From positions 620,001-684,000 of the forward strand of contig CBDFIU010000002.1 of assembly GCA_965248235.1 (NCBI GenBank): DNA of 64,000 nucleotides. Direction: 5' to 3'. This DNA comes from UBA6623 sp965248235 (GTDB lineage: Bacteria > Acidobacteriota > Terriglobia > Bryobacterales > UBA6623). Numbering within the stretch: the first letter of the stretch is position 1; each line of letters opens with the position of its first letter. Position numbers and translations under genes: made by a program. Positions 29,110 through 38,145 of this stretch are shown one piece after another. The notes under the pieces are model-generated. The model was given only the letters and a program-made list of their open reading frames with translations. It did not search any database and had not been told where the DNA came from.

Positions 29110-30588
29110 ATGCATCCATTCGACAAAGCCGTTGACGAAACCGTACTGGCTGAAACTCGTAGGCAGTTTTTCGCCCGTGGAGCGCGCGGCATCGGCGGCA
29201 TTGCCCTCGCGAGCCTGATGGCCGAAAACGCACTGGGCAACCCCAAGGCTGACGAAGCGATCGGCGGTCTGCCGTTTCTGCCGCATTTCGCGCCCAAGGC
29301 CAAGCGCTGCATCTATCTGCACGCGATGGGCGCTCCGCCGCAGATGGACCTGCTCGACTACAAGCCGAAGATGAAGGATTGGTACGACAAGGACCTGCCG
29401 GATTCGATCCGCAAGGGCCAGCGTCTGACCACGATGACGTCGGGGCAGTCGCGTTTCCCGATCGCGCCCTCCGTGTTCAAATTCAACCAACACGGCGAGA
29501 GCGGGACGTGGATTTCGGAAATTCTGCCGAACGTGGGCAAGATGGCCGATGACATTGCCGTCATCCGCTCGATGAATACCGAAGCCATTAATCACGAGCC
29601 GGCGATTACGTTTATTCAGACCGGCCGTCAGGTGGCGGGCAGACCCTGCATCGGTTCGTGGCTGGCTTATGGGTTGGGCAGCATGAACGAAGACCTTCCG
29701 ACCTTCGCCGTCATGAACGCCGAGCGCAGTCACCCGAAGGCGGGTGTGCAGGCGATTTCGGCGCGGCTGTGGAGTTCCGGTTTTCTTTCGGCGAAATACG
29801 CGGGCGTCGGCCTGCGGACCGGAGCCGATCCCGTGCTCTACGTCAAGAATCCCGACGGCGTGTCGACCGATGTGCGGCGCAAGATGCTGGACGGGCTCAA
29901 CGAGCTCAATAGAATGCAGCATGAAAAGATCGGCGACCCGGAAACGCTGGCCCGCATCGAACAGTATGAGATGGCTTTTCGGATGCAGGCCTCGGTCCCG
30001 GAGATGAGCGATCTATCGAGCGAACCGGAAAGCACTTTTAAGCGCTGGGGCGAGGAAGCCAAGCAACCCGGCAAATTCCAAAACGCCGCGCTGATGGCCC
30101 GCCGGCTGATCGAACGCGGCACGCGTTTCGTGCAGATCTACCACCGCGGCTGGGACGTGCATTCGTTCGCGCCGGAAGTTCTGCCGGCGCAAGCCAAGGA
30201 CGCGGATATGGCCAGTTACGCGTTGATCCAAGATCTCAAGGAACGCGGGTTGTTTGAAGACACGCTGGTGATATGGGGCGGCGAATTCGGCCGCACGATT
30301 TACTCGCAGGGTAAGCTCACCCCCACCGACTACGGCCGCGATCATCACCCGCGCTGCTACAGCTTGTGGATGGCCGGCGGCGGCGTCAAAGGCGGCGTGG
30401 TGCACGGGGAAACCGACGATTTCTCCTACAACATCGTCAAGGACCCGGTTCACATCCGCGATTTCCAGGCGACGATCATGCACCTGTTTGGGATCGACCA
30501 CGAGCGCTTCACCCACAAGTTCCAGGGGCTTGACGCCAAGCTGACGGGCGTCGAGCCGGCGCATGTAGTGAAGCAGATCCTCGCCTGA
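29110..30588 (+). CDS. DUF1501 protein, partner of DUF1549/DUF1553
   Basis: 492 residues of DUF1501, an alkaline-phosphatase/sulfatase-like fold. ACGGAGAA precedes the ATG. The N-terminus has a Tat-like start (ETRRQFFARGARGIGGIALASL). Characteristic pieces are KRCIYLHAMGAPPQMDLLDYKP, FNQHGESGTWISEILPNVG, MNTEAINHEPAITFIQTG, TLVIWGGEFGRTIYSQG and DHHPRCYSLWMAGGGVKGG, followed by HLFGIDHERFTHKFQGLDAKLTG. The Asp/His residues in these motifs correspond to metal ligands of the superfamily. It forms a two-gene unit with the upstream DUF1549 gene; the pair is expected to act outside the cytoplasm on the same substrate, which is unknown. Confidence 0.93.
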   Translation: MHPFDKAVDETVLAETRRQFFARGARGIGGIALASLMAENALGNPKADEAIGGLPFLPHFAPKAKRCIYLHAMGAPPQMDLLDYKPKMKDWYDKDLPDSIRKGQRLTTMTSGQSRFPIAPSVFKFNQHGESGTWISEILPNVGKMADDIAVIRSMNTEAINHEPAITFIQTGRQVAGRPCIGSWLAYGLGSMNEDLPTFAVMNAERSHPKAGVQAISARLWSSGFLSAKYAGVGLRTGADPVLYVKNPDGVSTDVRRKMLDGLNELNRMQHEKIGDPETLARIEQYEMAFRMQASVPEMSDLSSEPESTFKRWGEEAKQPGKFQNAALMARRLIERGTRFVQIYHRGWDVHSFAPEVLPAQAKDADMASYALIQDLKERGLFEDTLVIWGGEFGRTIYSQGKLTPTDYGRDHHPRCYSLWMAGGGVKGGVVHGETDDFSYNIVKDPVHIRDFQATIMHLFGIDHERFTHKFQGLDAKLTGVEPAHVVKQILA

Positions 30589-30682
30589 CGACGCTATTGG
30601 GGGGCGCGGCGAACCCCGCCTCCAAACCCTTCGTCAACGCGCTTGCTTGTCCGGTATTCGTGAACCGTTCGATAATACTGGG

Positions 30683-31093
30683 ATGGAGTTTACCGTCTCG
30701 ACGCGCGGTTTCACGGATATCCTCGACATCTCGGCCGAGGTTCGACGGATCTGCGAGACAGCGGAGGTCGTGGAAGGTGTCGCGCATGTTTTTGTCGTCG
30801 GCTCGACGGCGGCTTTGTCGACGATCGAATACGAACCGGGGGCCGTGGCTGATCTTAAGGCGGCCCTCGATCGGATCGCCCCGACGGACGCCGATTACCA
30901 ACACAACGAGGCTTGGGGCGACGGCAACGGGTTCTCCCATTTGCGAGCGGCGCTGATGAAGCCGTCGCTGTCGATTCCCATTGTCGGCGGGAAACTCACC
31001 CTGGGAACTTGGCAGCAGGTGATATTGCTCGATTTTGACAATCGGCCGCGGACCAGGACGATTCAGGTACAAGTTACGCGCTCAGCGAGGTGA
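30683..31093 (+). CDS. YjbQ / UPF0047 family protein
   Basis: 136 residues from the ATG at 30683. It shows the family core VSTRGFTDILDISAEV, HVFVVGSTAALSTIEYEPG, ADYQHNEAWGDGNGFSHLRAALMKPSLSIPIVGGKLTLGTWQQVILLDFD. The conserved His, Asn/Glu and Asp residues that line the pocket in this family are present. YjbQ proteins have been linked to secondary thiamine-phosphate synthase activity. The gene ends 12 bases before the VOC gene, so the two are probably cotranscribed, and it follows the DUF1501 gene by about 95 bases. Confidence 0.9.
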   Translation: MEFTVSTRGFTDILDISAEVRRICETAEVVEGVAHVFVVGSTAALSTIEYEPGAVADLKAALDRIAPTDADYQHNEAWGDGNGFSHLRAALMKPSLSIPIVGGKLTLGTWQQVILLDFDNRPRTRTIQVQVTRSAR

Positions 31094-31105
31094 GGTGGAA
31101 TCGAC

Positions 31106-31513
31106 ATGAGGAAGGGCAATATCATTCCCGCCATGTGCTACAGGGACGCGCCGACGGCGATCGATTGGCTTTGCCAGGCGTTTGGGTTCGAGAGACATCT
31201 GGTCGTGGCAGGCGAGGGCGGAACGATTCGGCACGCTCAGCTCACGCTGGGCAACGGAATGATCATGTTGGGAACGGCGCGCGAGGATGAGTTTGGCAAG
31301 CTATTGGCCGTGCCGAACAAGGGCGACCGCGTGACGCAAAGCACATACATCGTCGTGGAAGCTATTGACGCACACTACGACAAGGCGGTGGCGGCCGGCA
31401 CCGAGATCGTAACGCCGATCGAGGATCAAGAGCACCGAGGCCGCTTCTACGCCGCGCGCGATCCAGAGGGTCATCTGTGGTGTTTCGGCTCCTACGACCC
31501 TTGGGCTGAATAG
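31106..31513 (+). CDS. VOC (glyoxalase/bleomycin-resistance) family protein, PhnB-like
   Basis: 135 residues. GAGGTGGAA lies at a good distance before the ATG at 31106. It has the paired beta-alpha-beta-beta-beta modules of the vicinal-oxygen-chelate fold: NIIPAMCYRDAPTAIDWLCQAFGFE in the first and GRFYAARDPEGHLWCFGSYDP in the second. The DPEGHLW motif includes the C-terminal metal-ligand region used in several VOC enzymes. The exact activity cannot be assigned; resistance proteins, lyases and dioxygenases share the fold. It is likely cotranscribed with the YjbQ-like gene. Confidence 0.88.
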   Translation: MRKGNIIPAMCYRDAPTAIDWLCQAFGFERHLVVAGEGGTIRHAQLTLGNGMIMLGTAREDEFGKLLAVPNKGDRVTQSTYIVVEAIDAHYDKAVAAGTEIVTPIEDQEHRGRFYAARDPEGHLWCFGSYDPWAE

Positions 31514-31565
31514 TCAGCCTCCGGTGCGGACTTGATGAGGGGGCGGCCGGCTAACCCGGGCTAAA

Positions 31566-32881
31566 TTAGGGGCCGATACCGGCCAAATTGAGTTTGATTT
31601 CGTCGAGATCCCGCTCGATGCGAGTCGCGTCGCGTTTGCGCCCCTGCGCGCGCAGCCACTCGGCATAGGCGCTCGCCACGGAGGTCGTCTTAGGATGGTC
31701 GGCCCCAGTAATTTCTCAAAGATTGTTAACGACTGCTCGAAAAGCGACCCGACCTCCGGCCCCCCGCCCTCTTGGCGCAGAACGGCCAAGTTAAAAAACG
31801 TCGTGGCCATCTCCGGGTCGTCGTTCAAGTCGGCTTTGTCCCAAATCCGAGAGGCGAGACGGAAGATGCGCTCCGCCTGCGCCGACTCGCGCTGCACGCT
31901 GTAAATCTCGCCGAGATCATTCAGCAGCTTCGCGACCCTGGGGTGGTCTTTCGGCACGTGGGACTTGGTGATGTCGATCGATCGCCTCACAAGCTTCTCG
32001 GCTTCGGCGAATTGCAATCTTTCGCGATAGATTTCCGCCAATTGCTCAAGGGTCGCCGCCACCAATTCGTGCTTCGGCCCCAAGGCTTCCTCGCGGATCG
32101 ACAGCGCTTCCCGAAACAAGCTCTCCGAGGAGACAAACGAACCGGCGGCCGCCTGCACGACCCCCATCGCGTTGAGACACTCGGCGGTCTCGACGTGGCG
32201 CGGCCCTAAATGTTCCCGCGCCAGTGAGTGAGCTTTTTCCAGAAAGTCAATCGCCTTGCCGTGCCTGCCCTCGAAGAAGTATGTCAACGCCAACTGTCGC
32301 AAAGCCTTGATCGCCGCCGCCGGCTTTGCCGTGGATTCCATCATGGCGATCCAGCGCTCGTAGGATGATTCGGCTTCTCGAAAAAGTCTCCGGCTCCTCA
32401 GGAACTCCGCCAAATTCAGGTGCGCACGGCCCACCTGGGGATGATCGGGGCCCAAGGCCGTTTCGAAGATGCTGACCGCGTCGCGATACAGCCGATCCGC
32501 CGCCAAGTCGTTTCCGCTCGACTCATAGAGCTGCGCCAACGCCGTCAGCGAGAAGGCCTCGCGCGGATCGCCCGGGCCGAACTCCCGCGCCAACTCCAGC
32601 GACTTGACGATCGCATCTTCGGCTCGCCGATATTGCTGCCGTGCCGTCAGCGTGCGCCCCGCGTCAAGCGCCTCACGCCACTCTCTGTCGGCAGCGCCCC
32701 TTGCCGGGGTCGTCGGCCCGACAAGCACTCCAAACACTACCAGCAAAGCCGCCACGACGGGTCGATAAAGCTGTCGCGGGCCGTGCCAAGCCGGAGACAA
32801 TTGCCCTTGCAACGTGACACCACGAGATCGGCGCACAAAGATCTTTGCTGAAGAAAGCCGCAAATCGAACCTTCGATTCAA
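31566..32881 (-). pseudogene. Secreted TPR-repeat protein with a late frameshift
   Basis: An N-terminal hydrophobic segment (VVAALLVVFGVLVGPTTPARGA) is followed by about eight tetratricopeptide repeats of the kinesin-light-chain type, each with a signature like LGPDHPQVGRAHLNLAEF or LGPRHVETAECLNAMGVV. Near 31703-31706 the run of four G's on the coding strand is one short: reading LLG then shifting one base gives ADHPKTTSVASAYAEWLRAQG and a normal TPR end with TAA at 31566-31568. Unshifted, the frame runs into a Pro/Arg-rich tail ending at 31514. The frameshift removes about half of the last repeat, so the protein might still function, or the base may be a sequencing error. IS copy 3 lies 70 bases upstream. 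Confidence 0.82.
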
Positions 32882-32951
32882 CTTTTACATACTTATGGCC
32901 CGTTCCCCCTCGGTGGTTCACCTGAATTTCCAAACGCAAGGTTCTTGGGGA

Positions 32952-33987
32952 GATGGGTATTTACTTGACTCAGGTATTGGGAAATAGCCCCTACATGTTG
33001 TGGTCGTCCGTAGCGCGTGTCGCGGTGCCTCCGACCAGCGATTTGTAGGGTGCCGGTGGCACGGCGACGGCCTGTTGAACCAGGCGGTAAAGGAGCTTGC
33101 CTCGACTTCTGGACTTGCGGCGGTTGAAGCGGAAGGCGAATTCGTCGAGGTAGGAGTCGAGATGCTCGTGACTGACCGCTCCTTGATGCGTGCCCAGTAT
33201 CCAGCGCTTCACTAACGACACCACGCGGTGCACCCGGGGGAGCAGTTTCGAGGCGCGCGCCGGTTGCCCCTCCAGGTAGCTCACCTCGTGGCGATAGCCG
33301 TCGCCTTCGAGCGGTTCGTATCCCAGCCAACCGTCGGTATGGACCACGCTGCCGGGTTCGATCGACTCGCCGACGAAGGCCATCAAGCTGTCCCCGGAGG
33401 CGTTGGGAATGGTGCGTATCCGAACCCGCCCGATGCCGGCACCATCTTCCTCGGCCGCTACTACAATCAGCGCCTTAGCGTCGGTTTGGCGACCGCGCAC
33501 GCCCTCCTCCAAGCCTCCTAAGTAAGTCTCGTCAACCTCCACGCGCCCGCTGAGCCGATCGCGTCCGGGCCGCACCATGGCGCGCCGGAGCTTATGCAAC
33601 CAAGTCCAGGCCGTTTTGTAGCTGCCCAGGCCCAACACCCGCTGCAAGCCCAGCGCGCTCGCCCCGTTCTTCTGGCTCGTGAGCCACCACATGGCTCGAA
33701 ACCAACTCTGGAGGGGTTGGCGGGTGTCTTGAAATATTGTGCCCGCCGTTGGAGAAGCTTGATGCCCGCAGCCGGCGCACTCCAGCAGCGCTGTCCGCAC
33801 CGCCCACGCTTTGTCGTGCCCGCATCGCGGACAACGAAAACCCTCCGGCCAGCGGAGTTGACACAGATACTCTCGACAGGCCTGCTCGGTGGCGAAACGC
33901 GCCTCGAACTCGGCCAGATTCCGAGGATAATCTTCCATTTCCCCGATCCTACATCTTGTGGTCACCTGAGTCAAGTAAATACCCATC
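32952..33987 (-). mobile_element. IS1595-family insertion sequence, copy 3 (intact)
   Basis: A 1036-bp copy with perfect 24-bp inverted repeats and an exact 8-bp target duplication, CTTGGGGA at 32944-32951 and 33988-33995. This is the clearest evidence for the element's ends and target-site length. It is inserted between the TPR gene and the FdhE-like gene. Transposase transcription points toward the TPR gene. Confidence 0.97.
32991..33938 (-). CDS. IS1595-family transposase, copy 3
   Basis: 315 residues from the ATG at 33938 (MEDYPRN). It is the same as copies 2 and 5 apart from a Phe-to-Leu change in RGKLLYRLVQQ. The zinc-ribbon CxxC pairs, VEVDETYLGG, HTDGWLGY and EFAFRFNRR motifs are intact, so it may be active. 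Because it reads toward the TPR gene, transcription leaving the element could reach that gene. Confidence 0.93.
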   Translation of the reverse strand: MEDYPRNLAEFEARFATEQACREYLCQLRWPEGFRCPRCGHDKAWAVRTALLECAGCGHQASPTAGTIFQDTRQPLQSWFRAMWWLTSQKNGASALGLQRVLGLGSYKTAWTWLHKLRRAMVRPGRDRLSGRVEVDETYLGGLEEGVRGRQTDAKALIVVAAEEDGAGIGRVRIRTIPNASGDSLMAFVGESIEPGSVVHTDGWLGYEPLEGDGYRHEVSYLEGQPARASKLLPRVHRVVSLVKRWILGTHQGAVSHEHLDSYLDEFAFRFNRRKSRSRGKLLYRLVQQAVAVPPAPYKSLVGGTATRATDDHNM

Positions 33988-34138
33988 CTTGGGGAATATA
34001 GGACCGAAGTCATCTCCGACATACGACAGTGGAGTGTTCGGTCGGCTCGCGACCTTACGCAAGTCTCCCACATCGGCGGTTCGCCACGCCCCGCCGCGAC
34101 AAGCTACACTGATGACCCCACACGGCGGGCCTTCCATA

Positions 34139-34960
34139 ATGACGCTCCCACGGCAATCCCTTCATGCCCGGCGCGCGGCGCGTGCCCGCGAGCTGGCCGA
34201 GCGCTATCCGGCGTCAGCCGAAAGTCTGAGCTTCATTGCCGCTGTCATCGACGAGCAGGCCCGGCTTGCGGGCAACGTCGTTAGCCGGGCCGCCGCCGAG
34301 GGCGGCCGGGGAGCCGCGCCGGGCGACCCCGCCGACTTGATCGAACTTGCCCGACACAGCCGGTCGCTCGTGGACTTGGTTGTAAGGGAAGGACCGTCGC
34401 CGCTGCGCCGCGAGGCCGAGCAGCTCAGCGAAGAGCGCTGCCGCGACGCCCTCGATCGCTTCGTTCGCCGGGAAGACACGACCTCGCCGCTGGCTTTCTT
34501 CTTCGCGCGCGTGCTGTGGCAAGCCGTTTGGGCAACTCGATTTCCGCATCCCCGAGATGCCTCTCTAGGTCCGGAACCTGGAACGCCCGTCGCCCGGTCG
34601 GCCAACTGCTCCCGTTGCGGTCATGCACCTCAGCTCGGCGTTGTTCGTCCGGTCGGCGACGGGTCGGAATTCAGGCTGATGTGTTCGTTGTGTTTAGAGG
34701 AGTGGTCGTTTCCGCGCAACCGCTGCCCGGCTTGCGGAGAGTCCGAAGAAGGGCAAATCGCCTACTACGGCACCGCGGACGAAATGGCGCATCTCAAAGT
34801 ACGCGTTTGTGAAACTTGCCGATGCTATCTCGTGCAGGTCGATCTTTCGAAAGAACCTCAAGCCGTTCCCGATATTGACGAGATGGCGGCCTTGCCGCTC
34901 GACGTTTGGGCAGGCGGCCAAGGCTTGCGGAAGTTGTATCCCAACCTGCTGGGCATCTGA
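34139..34960 (+). CDS. FdhE-like formate dehydrogenase accessory protein
   Basis: 273 residues from the ATG at 34139; upstream frame extends into IS copy 3 and is not coding. The C-terminal half has four Cys pairs typical of FdhE (CSRCGHAP, CSLCLEEW, CPACGESEEG, CETCRCY), which bind metal and contact formate dehydrogenase before export. The helical N-terminal half (RARELAERYPASAESLSFIAAVIDEQ) fits the family. FdhE helps assemble or sulfurate formate dehydrogenase, but no formate dehydrogenase gene is in this window. Its stop is 17 bases from the convergent DHPS-like gene. Confidence 0.82.
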   Translation: MTLPRQSLHARRAARARELAERYPASAESLSFIAAVIDEQARLAGNVVSRAAAEGGRGAAPGDPADLIELARHSRSLVDLVVREGPSPLRREAEQLSEERCRDALDRFVRREDTTSPLAFFFARVLWQAVWATRFPHPRDASLGPEPGTPVARSANCSRCGHAPQLGVVRPVGDGSEFRLMCSLCLEEWSFPRNRCPACGESEEGQIAYYGTADEMAHLKVRVCETCRCYLVQVDLSKEPQAVPDIDEMAALPLDVWAGGQGLRKLYPNLLGI

Positions 34961-34977
34961 AGAAAAAGGACGGAAGA

Positions 34978-35859
34978 TTATTCTTCCTCGACCGCTTCAA
35001 AAAGGCGGTCGACAAACTTCGCCACGAAAGCAATCCCCTCGACATCGTGCACGCGTAAGATATGGGCGCCCGACAGCAAAGCCATCGTCACGGCGGCGGC
35101 CTCGGCCAATCGACGCTCGTCGTCGGAGGCCCGAACCGACTCGGTCAAGAATCTTTTCCCCGAAAAGCCGACCGAGAACGGTTGCTGTAAGCCCGCCAGC
35201 AGGTCGAGGTTCGATAGGACGATCAAGTTCTCGGCGCCCCGCTTGCCCTGCTCAAAGCCGGGATCGAGCACGATCCGGCGTCCATCGATGCCGGCGGCCC
35301 GCGCCCGCGCCGCGGCGTTATCGAGGTCCTTCACGATGCCGACGACCGGGTCAGAGAGCATCGGCAACTTGGCCCAGCTCTCGGGCGTTCCGCGACTATG
35401 TCCCAAAATCAGCCCGGCGTCACGGCGGTTGACGACGTTCGCCACCGGCGGGTCAAAGCACAAACCGCTCCAGTCGCGAATGATATCGGCGCCCAAATCG
35501 AGCACCCGTTCGGCGGTGGCCGCGTGATGCGTCGTGACGGAGACGGGAATGTCCACGTTGTGCCGGAGCTTGCGCAAGATCGGGACGAGCCGGCGCAACT
35601 CGTCATCCGAGTCGGGAAGAGAAGCGGTCGGTCGGCCGCGGTGCGCGCTCCCCTCGCCGCACACTTGCAGGTCGAGCAGGTCGGCGCCCCGTTCGTGCAT
35701 CGCGAGAGCCTGTTCGAGCAAAGCGTCGGGGGAGACGCGATCTTCATCCGAAGCGGCGGCCGAACCGGCGTCGAGAACCCCCATCAACAGTGTCCGAGGG
35801 CCGAGAACCAGCTCGCGGTCTCTAATTTTCCAAGAAAAGCGGTTGCGCACGAGCTTCAT
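34978..35859 (-). CDS. Divergent dihydropteroate synthase-like protein
   Basis: 293 residues with the TIM-barrel pattern of dihydropteroate synthase. DPGFEQGKR keeps the Asp of the pterin site, FSGKRFL keeps the Lys, and ILRVHDV keeps the Arg and His. Other active-site motifs are changed: the usual MGILNVTPDSFSDGG appears as MGVLDAGSAAASDE, the GGESTRPG loop as QVCGEGSAHRGRP, and the pterin-contact Asn of INDxSG is Arg in IRDWSGL. It may be a paralogue with another substrate, or a DHPS with unusual sites; a second canonical folP elsewhere would favour the former. It is the last gene of a minus-strand run that starts with ssb. Confidence 0.7.
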   Translation of the reverse strand: MKLVRNRFSWKIRDRELVLGPRTLLMGVLDAGSAAASDEDRVSPDALLEQALAMHERGADLLDLQVCGEGSAHRGRPTASLPDSDDELRRLVPILRKLRHNVDIPVSVTTHHAATAERVLDLGADIIRDWSGLCFDPPVANVVNRRDAGLILGHSRGTPESWAKLPMLSDPVVGIVKDLDNAAARARAAGIDGRRIVLDPGFEQGKRGAENLIVLSNLDLLAGLQQPFSVGFSGKRFLTESVRASDDERRLAEAAAVTMALLSGAHILRVHDVEGIAFVAKFVDRLFEAVEEE

Positions 35860-35971
35860 AAGAATGATTCAAACCAACTCGGAGCCGCCCGCGGGCCGCT
35901 CACCAAATCTCTCCACATTGTTTCACAGCGGCCGCGTGCGAACGAAAGCGACGTCCGGAAGCCCCCGGGGA

Positions 35972-36808
35972 CTAGCCGAACTCAAACGCCGCGATTCCGA
36001 ACTGCATGGCGCGATCGCCCAAGGGCGATCCGGTACCACCGGGTTGCATTGACCTAGTCATTCGAATCAGCCGGCGCCTCGGTGCAAAACCCCAGCGCGC
36101 GGCCAGCTCGGGCGCCGCCGGGTGGTTGGGAAACAAGTCCCAGGCAAGGGTGCGACCTCGGTAGCGGCGGAGCAGGTCGGCGAGCAGCAGCGCCGCCGCC
36201 TCCGATTCGCGAGCGACCAACGGGCCCAAGTACCCAAACAGCGCACCGGGACGCACCATGGCCTGCGCATCGTTACGGCAAAACGATTCGGCCGGCGAGT
36301 TCGCGCGGAGCGTCGCGATCACACGGTGTCGGTCAAGCCCGAAGGCCTGGGCGTCCAATGCCCGGTCCCAGTCGCTCGTCCATTTTTCCGCGGCGACGGG
36401 CTCGGCCGCCGCTTGCTCGCTGATCGTACCGACCCAGCGTTCGACGGCGCATTCCTCGACAAACCCGAGTCGTTCGTAAACCGGATGCCCCATTTCGGTC
36501 GCATCGAGCTTGACTTCGCGCACGCCGCGGCCGTCGAGGTATCCGAGAGCCGCTTCCATCAACGCCGTGCCGATTCCCCGACGACGGTGGGCGGCATCGA
36601 CCAACATCATCCCGATCCAACCCAGCCGGTCGCCGTACGTCACGGTCGTCACCGTGCCGACGACCTCTCCCGCCCGCTCGCGGACGGAACAACCTTGGGG
36701 CTCGAGTTGCAGTACGGTCAGCCAGTCGCGCTCGGTCTGGTTCCACCCCTCGGCGTCTTTCAAACGCATCGCCGCCGGGATGTCGGCCGGCGTCATCGGG
36801 CGGATCAC
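35972..36808 (-). CDS. GNAT-family N-acetyltransferase, probably two tandem domains
   Basis: 278 residues from a GTG at 36808 whose bases overlap the TGA of the upstream VTT gene, so the two are translationally coupled. The first half is a clear GNAT domain: MIRPMTPADIPAAMRLKDAEGW, then WIGMMLVDAAHRRRGIGTALMEAAL with the acetyl-CoA loop RRRGIGTAL. The second half (RPGALFGYLGPLVARESEAAALLLADLLRR, WDLFPNHPAAPELAARWGFAPRR) looks like a second, degenerate GNAT domain, a known arrangement. The acceptor substrate is unknown. Confidence 0.85.
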   Translation of the reverse strand: MIRPMTPADIPAAMRLKDAEGWNQTERDWLTVLQLEPQGCSVRERAGEVVGTVTTVTYGDRLGWIGMMLVDAAHRRRGIGTALMEAALGYLDGRGVREVKLDATEMGHPVYERLGFVEECAVERWVGTISEQAAAEPVAAEKWTSDWDRALDAQAFGLDRHRVIATLRANSPAESFCRNDAQAMVRPGALFGYLGPLVARESEAAALLLADLLRRYRGRTLAWDLFPNHPAAPELAARWGFAPRRRLIRMTRSMQPGGTGSPLGDRAMQFGIAAFEFG

Positions 36809-37452
36809 GCCCGCGCCCGCCTTCGTTCATAGAGGAAAAAGCCCGCCACCGCCGCGCCGGCGACGACTACGGTGAGGCCCAGTGAAAAGTAGTCGCGCTC
36901 ATAGAGTTGCGAACCGATCATCGTGCTGAACAACAGGGCCGGCGCGCGGCCCAAACCGGAAAGCACGACGAATTCGCCCAACTTGAACTCCGTCAGTCCC
37001 ACGGCGAACGACATGCTGTCTTTCGGCATCCCGGGTATCAGAAACAGAGTGAATAGCGCCGATTTACCACGCTTCGTCTCGAGCGCGCGGTTGATCTTGC
37101 CAAGCCGTTTCTTCCCGAGAATCCGCTCCATCACGGGTCGGCCGACCAGGCGCGAAAACCCATAGGCGCACACCGATCCCAGCATGATGCCGACCCAGGA
37201 GTAGAGGAAGCCCGCCCAGGCTCCAAAGACATAGCCGGCCGCAACCTGGGTCGCTTCGCCCGGGATGGCGAAGATGACGACTTGGACAAATTGGACGCCG
37301 ATGCACGTCAGCGGCCCCCAAAGCCCTTCCTGGCGCAAGGTATCGACGAGTTGTTCATAGTCGCTGAGGCGGGCGGCCCAACCCGATTGAAAAGCATAGT
37401 AGGCGACCGCCAGGAAGGCGAGGAACAGCAGCAGAGCGAGGATTTTCCGCAT
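36805..37452 (-). CDS. VTT (DedA/TMEM64/TVP38-like) integral membrane protein
   Basis: 215 residues from the ATG at 37452 (MRKILALLLFLAFLAVAYYAF). Several hydrophobic helices surround the VTT core, with FVQVVIFAIPGEATQVAAGYVFGAWAGFLYSWVGIMLGS, where the Glu between two reentrant segments is characteristic, and ALFTLFLIPGMPKDSMSFAVGLTEF. These proteins of the SNARE-associated Golgi/DedA group are lipid scramblase or transporter-like. The gene overlaps the next one (GNAT) by four bases and lies 80 bases after ssb. Confidence 0.87.
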   Translation of the reverse strand: MRKILALLLFLAFLAVAYYAFQSGWAARLSDYEQLVDTLRQEGLWGPLTCIGVQFVQVVIFAIPGEATQVAAGYVFGAWAGFLYSWVGIMLGSVCAYGFSRLVGRPVMERILGKKRLGKINRALETKRGKSALFTLFLIPGMPKDSMSFAVGLTEFKLGEFVVLSGLGRAPALLFSTMIGSQLYERDYFSLGLTVVVAGAAVAGFFLYERRRARA

Positions 37453-37532
37453 GAGGGAGGAATCCTGTATTCTACCCCGCGGGTCGGCGGGCCAAGCCGC
37501 GAAGCCCCCCGCCACGCGACGAGAAAAGCGGG

Positions 37533-38000
37533 CTAGAAAGGCAGGTCGTCGTCGGTGACGCCTTGGTTGCCGGCGGGCCCGCCCGAGGGAGCGGGAGCCG
37601 CGGCGGCTCCGGCCGAGGCTTGTTGCGGGGCGTAATCGTCGGGCGGGGGCGAACCCGTATCTCCGCCGCGGCTGCTTAGCAAGATGAGGTTATCGGCCAC
37701 GACCTCGGTCTTGTAGCGCTTGTTGCCGCTCTGGTCTTCCCAACTGCGTGTTTGCAGTCGTCCCTCGATATAAACCTGCTTGCCTTTTTGCAGGTAGGGA
37801 GCAACGTTTTCCGAGCGCCACAAGACGATGTCGTGCCAGTCGGTCTCCTCTCGCCACTCGCCGGTTTGCTGGTTTTTCGTGCGCCAGCTCGTTGCCAGAG
37901 TGAAGTTCGTAACAGGAACTCCGCCCTGCGTATGCCGCGTTTCGGCATCTTTACCGAGATGCCCGATCAGCATGACTTTGTTGAGACTGCGGGATGCCAT
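37533..38000 (-). CDS. ssb: Single-stranded DNA-binding protein
   Basis: 155 residues from the ATG at 38000 (MASRSLNKVMLIGHLGKDAETR). The OB-fold core shows NFTLATSWR, WHDIVLWRSENVAPYLQKGKQVYIEGRLQTRSWEDQSG and YKTEVVADNLILL. A Pro/Ala/Gly-rich linker follows, and the C-terminal tip DDDLPF is the acidic partner-binding tail of bacterial SSB. Length and layout are normal for a housekeeping or accessory SSB. An upstream in-frame ATG at 38015 is possible but would precede the family's usual start. SSB acts in replication, recombination and repair by coating single strands. Confidence 0.96.
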   Translation of the reverse strand: MASRSLNKVMLIGHLGKDAETRHTQGGVPVTNFTLATSWRTKNQQTGEWREETDWHDIVLWRSENVAPYLQKGKQVYIEGRLQTRSWEDQSGNKRYKTEVVADNLILLSSRGGDTGSPPPDDYAPQQASAGAAAAPAPSGGPAGNQGVTDDDLPF

Positions 38001-38145
38001 AGACTCAAGGTACACCCAACGGCCGCCGATCGCAAGCCGAGGGTGACAGGCATGGAATCAATGTCTCGGATCGAGCGTTGGCGCAAGATGTGGCGCACTC
38101 TTTGAGCGTGCCGTGTCGCCACTCCCGGCGACATATCCGACGTTC

